Source: Bradyrhizobium jicamae
GTDB taxonomy: Bacteria; Pseudomonadota; Alphaproteobacteria; Rhizobiales; Xanthobacteraceae
Assembly: GCF_018130695.1 (NCBI RefSeq)
Contig: NZ_JAFCJX010000027.1
Location: 1-64,000 of the forward strand
Reading direction: 5' to 3'
DNA length: 64,000 nt
In this document: positions 1 to 8,303 of the stretch, one piece after another
How the letters are laid out: each line of letters begins with the position of its first letter
Position numbering within the stretch: the stretch's first letter is position 1
Translations under genes and position numbers: made by a program
The notes under the pieces: generated by a model
Seen by the model: only the letters and a program-made list of their open reading frames with translations
Database searches by the model: none
Told to the model about the DNA's origin: nothing

Positions 1-243
1 CCGTCCGCCTTGCGCACACACGCCTGTCGCACGCTCAGCGGCCACCGCATCGTCACCCACGTTCGTGGCGTTCGCGAGCGCCCCTCGTGTCGGGTGAGAC
101 ATGCCATTGTTAGCATAATCGGAAGTTCGTGTAAAGTAAAATATTTTTGCGCCGCGGGCTTGCGCCGTCGGGCAAATCAGCGGTTTAATATCAGCGGGAG
201 CGTGCCGGTCCGTAGCTCGGATGCGAAGGACGGGATACGCCCC
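1..243. other. Left-edge non-coding stretch
   Basis: I see no convincing gene here. The overlapping plus-strand open frame is antisense to the small gene that follows and to the hydrolase, and has no recognisable domain. There is an AT-rich patch around 109-160 inside otherwise GC-rich sequence. The style resembles dispersed intergenic repeats of Bradyrhizobium, but I cannot confirm that without a genome comparison. Confidence 0.3.
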
Positions 244-465
244 TCACTCCTGCGACGGCTCGATGCGGGGCATCTCCTTCGGCGGCGCTGCCGCCACCCT
301 CTCCTGCTCCGCGGCGGCCGCCAGCCGCTCCACGACTACCGCGAGTGCCTGCTCGAGTTCGGGGTCGTCGATCCGGAACAGCGCCCTGATCAAGCGGAGC
401 TGCCGGCGGGTGCGGGCTTCGTCGGCGCCGGGAAACGGGATCGACGGGTCGAAGGATTTCGTCAT
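244..465 (-). CDS. Small hypothetical protein, 73 aa
   Basis: This encodes a short, charged, soluble protein with no signal peptide and no membrane segment. Residues about 15-55 (RTRRQLRLIRALFRIDDPELEQAL onward in character) look like one or two amphipathic helices rich in Arg, Leu, Glu and Ala, and the C-terminus is Pro/Glu-rich. I do not recognise the family. It lies downstream of the hydrolase on the same strand with about 80 bases between, so it could be the last gene of that transcript. Coding status rests on codon bias and plausible composition only. The overlapping ORFs on either strand look less protein-like. Confidence 0.5.
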   Translation of the reverse strand: MTKSFDPSIPFPGADEARTRRQLRLIRALFRIDDPELEQALAVVVERLAAAAEQERVAAAPPKEMPRIEPSQE

Positions 466-544
466 GGAAGCGTGGCATCCCGGTCAGGAGGAAAACGACA
501 GCTCATTCATTGCAATACATTCACGGCAGTTCAGTCTTGGCAGT

Positions 545-1387
545 TCATTCACGACAGACGATGCCGTCATGGACGGCGCAGAAATTCAGGATCTGGTTGG
601 CGCAGGCGGCCGGCTGCTGCATGCCGAGCATTGCGGACGCCGAGTTGAGATGTTCGATGCGGATCGAGGCGACCAGCTCGCGCAGCGCGGCTTCCTGGTC
701 CGATGAGGAAATGTTGCTGCCGGTCGGATAGAGCGCCAGCACGGGCGCGGTGATCCGGCGGAGGTACGGCCTGGCATCGACGCGGCCTGCGAATTCGACC
801 ATGGCGACGACGATTTCGACATCAGCCTTGCCGACTTCTTTCGCGTACCACTCCATGAAAGCCGGATCGAAGCCTGCGGGAAACCGCGCCAGCGCGTTCG
901 ACTTGCGCACCCAGCCCTCGACGCCGAGCGCGCGGATCGCCTCCGCCCAGGTGGGATAGCCGACCGCATAGGCCTTGCGGATCCAGTCATTGGCCCACAC
1001 CGCCGGCGCCAGCACCGACAGCGTGCGCACGCGGCTAGCCTGCTCGGCGGCCGATATCAGCGTGATGGCGCCGCCGATCGCTTCGCCGACGAGATGGAAG
1101 GTGTCGGCGCCGGCGTGATCGGCGATTGCGGCGATATCGCTCAAATAAGCCTCGCGCGAGATCGCCTGCGCCGGATTGGCCAGCGGCACGGATTGGCCGA
1201 GCCCGCGCAGGTCCGGGCAGATCACGCGATAGAACCGCGACAGATACGGGATCATGTTGAACCAGAACGCGCCGGAACGGGCAAAGCCGTGGATCAGCAT
1301 GATGGTCTCGGCCTTGCGCCAGCGGTCGGTGTAGTCGTGCACCGCGTAGTGCAGTGTCGCGCCGTCGATCGCCTTGACGGTCGGCAT
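545..1387 (-). CDS. Alpha/beta-hydrolase-fold protein lacking a recognisable catalytic triad
   Basis: At 280 aa this has the layout of the alpha/beta hydrolase superfamily: an oxyanion-type HGF near residue 34, a PDLRGLGQS segment near 59-66 and a nucleophile-elbow region at 98-107. The elbow reads GEAIGG, so Ala103 sits where the family has the nucleophilic Ser (G-x-S-x-G). The late segment normally carrying G-H-x4-E-x-P reads SAMLGMQQP, with Ala at the His position, and the acid loop (PTGSNISSSD) has no clear Asp/Glu at the usual place. The fold is well supported; hydrolytic activity is doubtful. It starts 13 bases downstream of the Bug-type binding protein, so the two probably form an operon. 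It could be a non-catalytic binding or accessory protein. Confidence 0.85.
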   Translation of the reverse strand: MPTVKAIDGATLHYAVHDYTDRWRKAETIMLIHGFARSGAFWFNMIPYLSRFYRVICPDLRGLGQSVPLANPAQAISREAYLSDIAAIADHAGADTFHLVGEAIGGAITLISAAEQASRVRTLSVLAPAVWANDWIRKAYAVGYPTWAEAIRALGVEGWVRKSNALARFPAGFDPAFMEWYAKEVGKADVEIVVAMVEFAGRVDARPYLRRITAPVLALYPTGSNISSSDQEAALRELVASIRIEHLNSASAMLGMQQPAACANQILNFCAVHDGIVCRE

Positions 1388-1400
1388 CGCCTCGCCTCCG

Positions 1401-2414
1401 TCAGTTCGGCTTCAGCTGGAGCAGCTTTGCCAGCTGCTCCATCTCGGTGAATTCACCTGTCGCATGTTTCGCGGCATCTTCGGCGCTGATGACCCAGACC
1501 TCCTCGCCGCGCTTGCCGGCCAGCGTCTTGAACTCCTCCGTCGCGGCCGCACGCAGCAGCGCTTCGCGGAGTTTGTCGAAGCGATCCTGCGGAATGTCGC
1601 GCGGCGCGATCACGGCGCGCCACAGCAGCGTCTGCGCCGCTCCCATCCTGATGTCGTCGAGGCTCTCCACCTCGGGCAGCGTCTTCGAGCGCTGCGCCGT
1701 GGTCAGCAGCAGGCACTTGGCTTTCCCTTCGCCTGCGAACTGCGCGATGGTGGCGATCGCGCCGCCATAGATGTCGATGGTCCCTGCCAGGAAGGCCGTC
1801 ACGGTCTGGTCGGCGCCCGAAAACGGAATGATGCGCTGGCGGATGCCGGCGGGCTGGAATATCCGCGCGGTGGAGAATTGCACGAAGGCGCCGACGCCGT
1901 CGGAGCCGTAGGTGTATTTGTCCGGATTGTTGCGCAGCTCGGTGAGGAATTCGGTGGCGGTCTTCGCCGGGAAGTCAGGGCGCACGCAGAGCACGCCGGC
2001 GGCGCGGGTGATCATCGCGACGATCCGATAGTCGCTCGCCGCAAAGCTCTGGGCGGCAACATGCGGCGCCATCGTGATCGCCCCGCTCGGCACGCCGCCG
2101 ATCGTGTAGCCGTCCGGCTCGGAGCGCGTCACGAAGCTGACGCCGATGGTGCCGCTGGCACCGGGCTTGTTGAGGATCACCAGGGGCTGGCCAAGCAAGG
2201 GCGCGGCCGACTGGGCCAGCGCGCGCATGATGGTGTCGGTGCTGCTGCCCGGGCCGGCGGGCACCACGAGTTGAACCGGCCGCTCCGGATAGGCATCGGC
2301 CGGGCCAGCTCCGCGTGCCGGCGCGGCAGCGGTCGCTATCAGCGCGGCAAATAGGGCCAAGGCGCCGACCGCAGCGAATCCCCTACGGCGTCCGGGCGTC
2401 GGGCGCGGCACCAT
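1401..2414 (-). CDS. Bug/TctC-family tripartite tricarboxylate transporter substrate-binding protein
   Basis: This 337-aa periplasmic solute-binding protein has a signal peptide (RRR followed by a hydrophobic AVGALALFAALIATAAA stretch ending at ARG-A). The mature start has the family hallmark YPERPVQLVVPAGPGSSTD, then LGQPLVILNKPGASGTIG and the usual DGYTIG. Bug proteins bind carboxylates, aromatic acids and similar ligands and are often orphans without TctA/TctB, as here. I chose the ATG at 2414 because GGGAGAG lies just upstream and the signal peptide follows at once; the open frame extends much further upstream but that part is antisense to the LysR gene. It is co-directional with the hydrolase-fold gene and divergent from the LysR gene. 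The ligand cannot be read from sequence. Confidence 0.9.
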   Translation of the reverse strand: MVPRPTPGRRRGFAAVGALALFAALIATAAAPARGAGPADAYPERPVQLVVPAGPGSSTDTIMRALAQSAAPLLGQPLVILNKPGASGTIGVSFVTRSEPDGYTIGGVPSGAITMAPHVAAQSFAASDYRIVAMITRAAGVLCVRPDFPAKTATEFLTELRNNPDKYTYGSDGVGAFVQFSTARIFQPAGIRQRIIPFSGADQTVTAFLAGTIDIYGGAIATIAQFAGEGKAKCLLLTTAQRSKTLPEVESLDDIRMGAAQTLLWRAVIAPRDIPQDRFDKLREALLRAAATEEFKTLAGKRGEEVWVISAEDAAKHATGEFTEMEQLAKLLQLKPN

Positions 2415-2570
2415 CTTCGAAAGACTCTCCCTAGGTTCCGGAAAAACCGGACGGATTTTCGGTCGGGTTGTCGGCGTGGGACAACGCCAAGTGTATCGGG
2501 CAAAAAACTGTGACTTACAGGAGCATTTCCTGTCTAATGAGTTCTTGGAAATGTGATATAAGCGTTCCAA

Positions 2571-3578
2571 ATGAATGAACTCCCACGTACCCAGGCCCTG
2601 CGCTGCTTCATGACGGTCGCCCGCGAAGGCACCGTATCGCGCGCCGCATCGGTGCTGAACCTGACCCAACCGGCGGTCAGCCTGCAACTGAAAGGCCTCG
2701 AAGAAAGCACCGGCCTGCAGCTGTTCAACCGCACCCCCGGCGGCTTCACCTTGACCGAGGCCGGCGCCGCGCTGCTGCCGCTGGCGCACAAGGCGGTGCT
2801 GGCATCCACAGAATTCCGCACCATGGCCGAGACGCTGAAGGAATCCCAGCGCGGCGTCTTGCGGGTCGGCACCATCCTCGACCCCGAATTCACCCGCCTC
2901 GGCCCGTTCGTGCGCAGCCTCGCCGCCTCGGCCCAGCGCACCGAGGTGTTCCTGCGCCACGGCATGAGCGACGACGTTTTGTCGCAGATCGGCAAGGGCG
3001 AGCTCGACGTCGGCTTCTATGTCGACGCCACGCCGCCGGACTCGCTGCTCCGGCACACTTACACTGAGCGTACCATCGAGGGCGGCAAGTACCAGCTGGC
3101 GCCGCTGCTCGCCTATGACTACCGCGTCATCGCGCCGGTCGAATGGCGCGACCAGGTGATGGGCAAGGACTGGGCCGAGCTGATGCACCTGCCCTGGCTC
3201 GCGACGCCGGCGCATTCGGCGCACCGGCGGCTGCTCGACGACATCTTCCGGCCGCTCGGCGCGCTGCCCAAGCGCGTCGCCTACACCGACCAGGAAGAGG
3301 CGATGATCGACTTCGTCGAGTCAGGCGTCTGCCTCAGCCTCGCCCGCGACATCGTGCTGGAGCCGCGGCTGAAGCAACCACGGACGTTCGTGATATCAGA
3401 CAAGGTCAAGCTGACCTGCGACCTCTCCTTTGCCTGCCTGACCACACGGCGCAATGAGCCGACCATCGCGCACGCCATTGCCGAGATGCAGGCGGTGTGG
3501 GGCGTGCGTCCCGCGCCGACCACCGCGATTGTCGGCGCGGGCACGACGCGCTCGCGCAAGGTGGCGAAGAGCGTTTAG
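2571..3578 (+). CDS. LysR-family transcriptional regulator
   Basis: This 335-aa protein has an N-terminal winged helix-turn-helix (residues 5-65: LRCFMTVAREGTVSRAASVLNLTQPAVSLQLKGLEE, then LFNRTPGGFTLTEAG), typical of LysR regulators, followed by a two-lobed effector-binding domain (about 90-300). The C-terminal 30 residues are basic and extend past the normal end of the fold. It is divergent from the Bug binding protein; the 156-bp intergenic gap is where a LysR site for both genes would be expected. By analogy with known LysR arrangements it probably controls the binding protein/hydrolase operon in response to the transported ligand. The effector is unknown. Confidence 0.93.
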   Translation: MNELPRTQALRCFMTVAREGTVSRAASVLNLTQPAVSLQLKGLEESTGLQLFNRTPGGFTLTEAGAALLPLAHKAVLASTEFRTMAETLKESQRGVLRVGTILDPEFTRLGPFVRSLAASAQRTEVFLRHGMSDDVLSQIGKGELDVGFYVDATPPDSLLRHTYTERTIEGGKYQLAPLLAYDYRVIAPVEWRDQVMGKDWAELMHLPWLATPAHSAHRRLLDDIFRPLGALPKRVAYTDQEEAMIDFVESGVCLSLARDIVLEPRLKQPRTFVISDKVKLTCDLSFACLTTRRNEPTIAHAIAEMQAVWGVRPAPTTAIVGAGTTRSRKVAKSV

Positions 3579-3715
3579 CGGAACAATCCACGAAGGTGAG
3601 TACCTCGCTGCGCGCATTCCATATGCGCGGAAAATTGACTCAATTTGCGATCCATCAGCGGCCAAATGTGAAACTGTCTTGACCTAATCCATTCCATGGT
3701 TCGAACGGATGCGAC

Positions 3716-3991
3716 ATGATCTGGCTGGGTCTTTTCTTCCTCGCGGTTTCTCTCTTCTTCTTCGGACGCGCATGGAAAGAGTCGCAGACCGACGATTCGA
3801 TCCTGTGGAAATGGTGCTCCCGACTGATCTGGTTCGGCAGCATCGGCGGTGTGCAGGTGATCGAGTTCCGACGCTACCTGGAAGGCCTGACGTATCGTCC
3901 TTTCTTTGCGCTGTTTGCCGGTGTGCTCCTCGGCGTGATGCTCTGGATTTTTGGCCGAATGATCGCGAGCGCCAATCTCCGCCCACGCTGA
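3716..3991 (+). CDS. Small membrane protein, 91 aa
   Basis: This encodes a small hypothetical inner-membrane protein. The first 17 residues are a strongly hydrophobic helix (MIWLGLFFLAVSLFFFG), a second weaker segment lies around residues 35-48, and a third, clear helix spans about 66-84 (FFALFAGVLLGVMLWIFG). The middle is charged and Trp/Arg-rich. I do not recognise a family. The start at 3716 places the first helix at the N-terminus, but the ribosome-binding site is weak (GGATG). It has no obvious operon partner; the next gene is convergent. Confidence 0.55.
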   Translation: MIWLGLFFLAVSLFFFGRAWKESQTDDSILWKWCSRLIWFGSIGGVQVIEFRRYLEGLTYRPFFALFAGVLLGVMLWIFGRMIASANLRPR

Positions 3992-4039
3992 CGTGCCTCC
4001 TCCACGTTCCCGGCGGAGGCACAGCTCGTACGCGTTGAC

Positions 4040-4399
4040 TTACTTCGTCGCCGCCGGCTTGTCGCAGGGATAGGTATCCTGCAGGCCCCACAGCAGCAGC
4101 GACGACACCAGCCAATCGCCTTTCGCGGCGCGCTTCTCGGCCGATTTGAGCATGATCTCTTCGGTTTGCTCCGTCGTCAAAGCGAGATCGTCGGGCATGC
4201 AGAATGACGGTTGGCCGTGTCGCTTGAGCCATGCGTTGTAGGCCATCAGGCCGCCCCTGGCGCCGTCGAGGTACATGTGATTGAAGATGCGAAAATTCTC
4301 GCTCTTGGGATTGCGATAGGAATCGAGTCGGATGTCGACCGCGGCAGCGGGAGCTGCCGTCAGCGCCAAGATGCACGCCGACAAGATCCATCTCTTCAT
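4040..4399 (-). CDS. Small secreted protein, Rap1a/Tai-like
   Basis: This is a 119-aa exported protein. The ATG at 4399 is preferred over the longer frame because GAGGAAA precedes it and an immediate signal peptide follows (MKRWILSACILALTAAPAAA, cleavage likely after AAA-VD). The mature part is about 100 residues with two cysteines (FCMPDD and TYPCDK) that could form a disulfide, and a pattern (FNHMYLDGARGGLMAYN, later LTTEQTEEI, then an aliphatic helix) reminiscent of Rap1a/Tai family periplasmic proteins. The family assignment is tentative. It lies 13 bases downstream of the M48 peptidase gene and may be co-transcribed with it. Confidence 0.7.
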   Translation of the reverse strand: MKRWILSACILALTAAPAAAVDIRLDSYRNPKSENFRIFNHMYLDGARGGLMAYNAWLKRHGQPSFCMPDDLALTTEQTEEIMLKSAEKRAAKGDWLVSSLLLWGLQDTYPCDKPAATK

Positions 4400-4412
4400 C
4401 GCGATTTTTTCC

Positions 4413-5534
4413 TCACGTCTTCGTCGAGCCACAAATCCCCTTCAGCGCCTGCCATTCAGCGCCCGACAGCAGCGGCGGGCCCTGCTTCAGGCCGCTGTCG
4501 GCCTTGTCCATGCGCGCGAGGCGGTCCTCGGTCAGCGGATGGCTGGAGAGCAGCGTGATGCCCTTGCCTTCCTTGCCGGTGATGCGGAGCATCAATTCGC
4601 CCATCGGCTTGGCCGGGCGGCCGAGCCGGTGCATGGTCTCGATCGCAAAACTGTCGGCATTGCTCTCGGCATCGCGCGAGTAGGACGACTGCACCAGCGT
4701 GCGCGAGGTGAACAGCAGCGCGCCGGAGCCGGTGACGTCGCCGAACAACAGCCCGATCAGGAACGACGAGCCGCCATTGTGGATCAGCTCGCGCATGCTG
4801 TCGCGATGGCGGACGTGGCCGAGCTCATGCGCCAAAACGCCCGCGACCTCGTCGGCATTCTCGGCCTTCGCCAGCAATTCATTGAACAGATAGACCCGCC
4901 CGCCCGGCAGCGCGAAGGCGTTGGCGATCTTCGGACTGGTGGTCACGACTTTCGACTGCACCGACGTGTCGAGGCCGGCGCTCTCGCGCAGCTTGCCGAC
5001 CAGTTTCTCGAAAGCGGCCTGGCCGGCGGCATTGGTGCACTGGGTGGGCGAGAACACCGCCGAGACCTGCTTGTCGCCGACCTCGCCGAGCCGCCGCTCG
5101 AAACTGTCGGGCACCAGCGGCGTCAGCCGCTCGGCGGCCAGCGGCACGCCGAACAGCACCACCAGCACGATCGAGGTTGCGGCGGCGAGCGACCAGCCGA
5201 CGATCGCAGCGATGCCGCGGCGGCTCGGCAGGTTCTCGTCGAGGCGCGGGCAGCGCGCGGTGACCTCAGCGGCCAGCGCCGCATCGCGGATCTCCAGCCG
5301 CGCCAGCCCCTGCCCGGTGATGCAGCTCAGCCGCAACAGGCCGGTCGGACTGTCGGCGCGACGAATGTCGTCATAGGTCCAGCTCGCAATCCGCGCGCCG
5401 TCCTCCATGATAACGAGCGCATAATCGAGCCGCAGCGTGACGGTGCGGCGCTTGTTCGAGGTGCCGTCGAAATAGGCCGCGGTCCGCCCCGGCGCTGACG
5501 GCGCGGGACTGCTGGCTTCGTCGTCCATCGTCAT
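4413..5534 (-). CDS. M48-family zinc metallopeptidase, membrane-anchored
   Basis: This is a 373-aa peptidase with an N-terminal soluble region (1-105) of its own, one membrane helix at about 107-132 (IAAIVGWSLAAATSIVLVVLFGV) and a C-terminal M48 catalytic domain. The zinc motif HELGH is at residues 236-240 and the third ligand Glu290 lies in DAESNAD, as in M48 enzymes. A typical pre-catalytic stretch, NAFALPGGRVYLFNEL, precedes it. M48 proteins of this type (YcaL, BepA/LoiP relatives) act in envelope protein quality control; that role is inferred. It starts 3 bases after the DUF898 gene ends, so the pair is almost certainly one transcript. Confidence 0.93.
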   Translation of the reverse strand: MTMDDEASSPAPSAPGRTAAYFDGTSNKRRTVTLRLDYALVIMEDGARIASWTYDDIRRADSPTGLLRLSCITGQGLARLEIRDAALAAEVTARCPRLDENLPSRRGIAAIVGWSLAAATSIVLVVLFGVPLAAERLTPLVPDSFERRLGEVGDKQVSAVFSPTQCTNAAGQAAFEKLVGKLRESAGLDTSVQSKVVTTSPKIANAFALPGGRVYLFNELLAKAENADEVAGVLAHELGHVRHRDSMRELIHNGGSSFLIGLLFGDVTGSGALLFTSRTLVQSSYSRDAESNADSFAIETMHRLGRPAKPMGELMLRITGKEGKGITLLSSHPLTEDRLARMDKADSGLKQGPPLLSGAEWQALKGICGSTKT

Positions 5535-5537
5535 GCG

Positions 5538-6692
5538 TCAGAATCCCGCTACGTCGAGACCGTCGGCAAAGCCCTCGCCGAGCGCATTGGCGAGTTCGCC
5601 CCGCGCGCTGACATTGGCGGCGGCGCCGATGTTGTGCACGATGGTCGAGGATAGCACGCGGATCCAGAGGTCGCGCATCAGATAGACGCGCATCACCACG
5701 TTCATCGCCAGCGCGAAGGCGAGGTAGCCGAGACCGAGAAGCACCAGCATCGGAATGCTCTTGACGATTTCCTGGGACTGGAAGAACTCGTCGATCGGGG
5801 TTGCGGTCATGCTGGAGACCAGCACCGCGCACAGCCCGAGATAGATCGCGAAAACGATTCCGAGCACGACGACCCAGCCGATGACCTTCCAGTAGAGCCC
5901 GATCAGCTCGCTCTTGCGCAGCGTCGATTCCAGCCGCACGTCGCCGAAGCGGATGCCGGACAACCACCAGCGCCACTCGATCGCCTTGAACGCGCCGTAG
6001 ACGAAGGGCAGGAAGATCGCCATGTAGAGCGCGAACGGCGTCAGCAGCCACAGCCACCAGCCCCGCTTGAAGAAATCCCAGCCACGGCCTTCGAAGCGTC
6101 CCTGCAGGTCGCCGTAATAGGAGTGGCGCATCTTGTAGCGCTCGAGCGCGGCCTCGCGCCAGGGCAGTGCAAGGCCGAGCGTGGCGAGGACGAGCAGGCC
6201 CCAGAGCGAGGCCTGCAGCGCGTAGATCCAGCCCGAGCCGCTCATCCAAAAGCGGACGCCGCGCCACACCGTGCGGGTCAGCCGATAGCGCCGCGCGCGG
6301 TAGATCGCGAACTGGCCGAACAGATAGAAGAAGAGGAACAGCGGAATCGAGGCGAAGGCCTGCGCCCGCTCGGCTTCGAGGCCGACCAGGAAATAGGCCA
6401 GATACACCGGCACCAGGATCGCGAGCGCGACCAGGAAGCCGATCAGGAGTTCCTTGCCGCGGCCGGTATATTCGGCGCCATCGCCATCGACATGGGTGTT
6501 GGACCATAGATGGCGGCGCATGTCGGTGGCGAGCCAGAAGCGGTAGAAGCCGAGCGTGATCAGCTCGAGGCCGGCACCGCGCGAGACCAGGTGGAAGAAC
6601 TCCCTGCGGCCGCCCGAAAACGCCACCGGCATCGGCGGCGGAACCGGCATCGGCGGCGGCGGTCCCGGCGGGGTCCAACTCAGATCATTCAC
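5538..6692 (-). CDS. DUF898 (YjgN-like) polytopic membrane protein
   Basis: This is a 384-aa inner-membrane protein. After a Pro-rich N-terminus (PPGPPPPMPVPPPMP) comes the DUF898 signature region: FSGGRREFFHLVSRGAGLELITLGFYRFWLATDMRRHLW, then alternating hydrophobic helices and short loops with a second DUF898-like half (FEGRGWDFFKRGWWLWLL). At least six membrane helices are visible. I chose the GTG at 6692 because GGAG lies eight bases upstream; the ATG further up has no such site. DUF898 proteins are often paired with M48 peptidases, as seen here with a 3-base gap. Its molecular function is not established. Confidence 0.87.
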   Translation of the reverse strand: MNDLSWTPPGPPPPMPVPPPMPVAFSGGRREFFHLVSRGAGLELITLGFYRFWLATDMRRHLWSNTHVDGDGAEYTGRGKELLIGFLVALAILVPVYLAYFLVGLEAERAQAFASIPLFLFFYLFGQFAIYRARRYRLTRTVWRGVRFWMSGSGWIYALQASLWGLLVLATLGLALPWREAALERYKMRHSYYGDLQGRFEGRGWDFFKRGWWLWLLTPFALYMAIFLPFVYGAFKAIEWRWWLSGIRFGDVRLESTLRKSELIGLYWKVIGWVVVLGIVFAIYLGLCAVLVSSMTATPIDEFFQSQEIVKSIPMLVLLGLGYLAFALAMNVVMRVYLMRDLWIRVLSSTIVHNIGAAANVSARGELANALGEGFADGLDVAGF

Positions 6693-7011
6693 GGAAAAGG
6701 CTCCAAGGGCGGCGACAATTCTGCGCAGACAAAGCACAGATTTGTCGCGTCGAGTGTGATCCAGGTTTCATAGCGGAGTCGAGAGCGCGACGCATCCTAA
6801 AGGCGAGTTGCGATCGGTTTGCATTAACGGGGCCTTGCGGGAGGATGCGGATTTAAACGGTGTTTCAAACGGATTGACCCACCACGACCCCCACGATGCG
6901 GCCAAAGGCGGCGCTGACGGGCCTTGCGCGAACCGCAGAAGTGGAATGTAATTCGCTAAAACATCGACCCGCCGGCCATGCCCCGCGCGGGATCAGTCAC
7001 GGGAGAAGCTC
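6693..7011. other. Intergenic region before the CYP153 operon
   Basis: About 320 bases separate the divergent DUF898 and CYP153 genes. Both promoters should be here. An AT-richer patch lies around 6850-6875 (TTTAAACGG and TTTCAAACGG form an imperfect direct repeat about 14 bases apart), and another lies around 6948-6962. I see no gene and no strong terminator. GGGAGAAG just before 7012 is the ribosome-binding site of the first P450. Confidence 0.4.
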
Positions 7012-8283
7012 ATGCATGGGACCGTCGAGTCCGTCAAAGACGTCACGCCTGAGGCCGCGCGCGAGCGCGCCTATGCGACGCCGCTGTCAGAGCTCGATCC
7101 CGGCCATCCTGAACTGTTCAAGACCGATGCCTTCTGGCCGTATTTCGACCGGCTGCGCAAGGAAGACCCGGTGCATTACTGCAAGGACTCGATGTTCGGG
7201 CCGTACTGGTCGGTGACCAAGTACAACGACATCATGGACGTCGAGACCAATCATGCGGTGTTCTCCTCGGCCGCCTCGCTCGGCGGCATCACGATCCGCG
7301 ACGTCGACCCGGATCTGCGCCGCGAGAGTTTCATCGCCATGGACCAGCCGCGGCACTCGGCGCAGCGCAAGACGGTGGCGCCGATGTTCACGCCGACGCA
7401 TCTCGATGAGCTCGCGATCAACATCCGCAAGCGCTCCGAGGGCTGCCTCGACAATCTGCCGCGCGGCGACGTCTTCGACTGGGTCGACAAGGTCTCGATC
7501 GAGCTGACCACGCAGATGCTCGCGGTGCTGTTCGACTTCCCCTGGGAGGAGCGGCGCAAGCTGACGCGCTGGTCCGACGTCGCGACCACGATTCCCGGCC
7601 CCGGCGGGCTGGTTGCGACGGAAGAGGAACGCCAGGCGGAGCTGCTGGAATGCGCGACGTACTTTGCGCGGCTGTGGAAGGAGCGGATCAACCAGCCGCC
7701 GAAGAGCGATTTGCTGTCGATGATGGCCCATAGCGAGGCCACGCGCGACATGGACCCGAAGAACTTCCTCGGCAATCTGATCCTCCTGATCGTCGGCGGC
7801 AACGACACCACGCGCAACACGCTGTCCGGCTCGATCTATGCGCTGCACAAGAATCCGGAGCAGTATCGCAAGCTGAAGGAGAATCCGGCGCTGATCGATT
7901 CGTTCGTGCCCGAGGTGATCCGCTGGCAGACGCCGCTGGCCCATATGCGGCGCACCGCGCTGCAGGACTATGAGTTCCGCGGACGCCAGTTCAAGAAGGG
8001 CGACAAGGTCGTGATGTGGTACGTCTCGGGCAATCGCGACGAGGACGTGATCGAGAAGCCCTACGAGTTCATCATCGACCGCGCTCGCCCCCGCAACCAC
8101 ATCTCGTTCGGCTTCGGCATCCACCGCTGCGTCGGCCTGCGCCTTGCCGAATTGCAGCTGAAGATCATCTGGGAGGAGATCCTGAAGCGGTTCGACCGGA
8201 TCGAGATGGTCGGGGAACCGCAACGGGTCTATTCCAGTTTCGTCAAGGGCTACGAGACGCTGCCGGTCCGCATCGCGGCCTGA
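7012..8283 (+). CDS. Cytochrome P450, CYP153 family (copy 1)
   Basis: This is a soluble bacterial P450 of 423 aa. The I-helix oxygen-activation motif GGNDTTRN starts at residue 263, the K-helix ExxR is EVIR, and the heme-binding segment FGFGIHRCVG puts the thiolate ligand at Cys373. The blocks MDQPRH..QRKTV, VSIELTTQMLAVLFDFPWEERRKLTRWSDVATT and WQTPLAHMRRTAL are characteristic of CYP153 enzymes, which hydroxylate terminal carbons of alkanes and fatty acids using a separate ferredoxin and ferredoxin reductase. The substrate here is inferred from family only. The paralogous second P450 starts 20 bases downstream, so the two are co-transcribed. No redox partner gene is in the window. Confidence 0.95.
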   Translation: MHGTVESVKDVTPEAARERAYATPLSELDPGHPELFKTDAFWPYFDRLRKEDPVHYCKDSMFGPYWSVTKYNDIMDVETNHAVFSSAASLGGITIRDVDPDLRRESFIAMDQPRHSAQRKTVAPMFTPTHLDELAINIRKRSEGCLDNLPRGDVFDWVDKVSIELTTQMLAVLFDFPWEERRKLTRWSDVATTIPGPGGLVATEEERQAELLECATYFARLWKERINQPPKSDLLSMMAHSEATRDMDPKNFLGNLILLIVGGNDTTRNTLSGSIYALHKNPEQYRKLKENPALIDSFVPEVIRWQTPLAHMRRTALQDYEFRGRQFKKGDKVVMWYVSGNRDEDVIEKPYEFIIDRARPRNHISFGFGIHRCVGLRLAELQLKIIWEEILKRFDRIEMVGEPQRVYSSFVKGYETLPVRIAA

Positions 8284-8303
8284 GCTATCCGGGAGAGATT
8301 ACG

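Noticed and set aside
10..648. 212-aa plus-strand open frame at the left edge
   Set aside because: It runs antisense across the small gene and the hydrolase 3' end, is very Arg-rich and has no domain; a GC-rich shadow frame.
1374..2354. 326-aa plus-strand frame opposite the Bug gene
   Set aside because: Exactly antisense to a gene with a signal peptide and clear family motifs; Arg/Gly/His-rich like other shadows.
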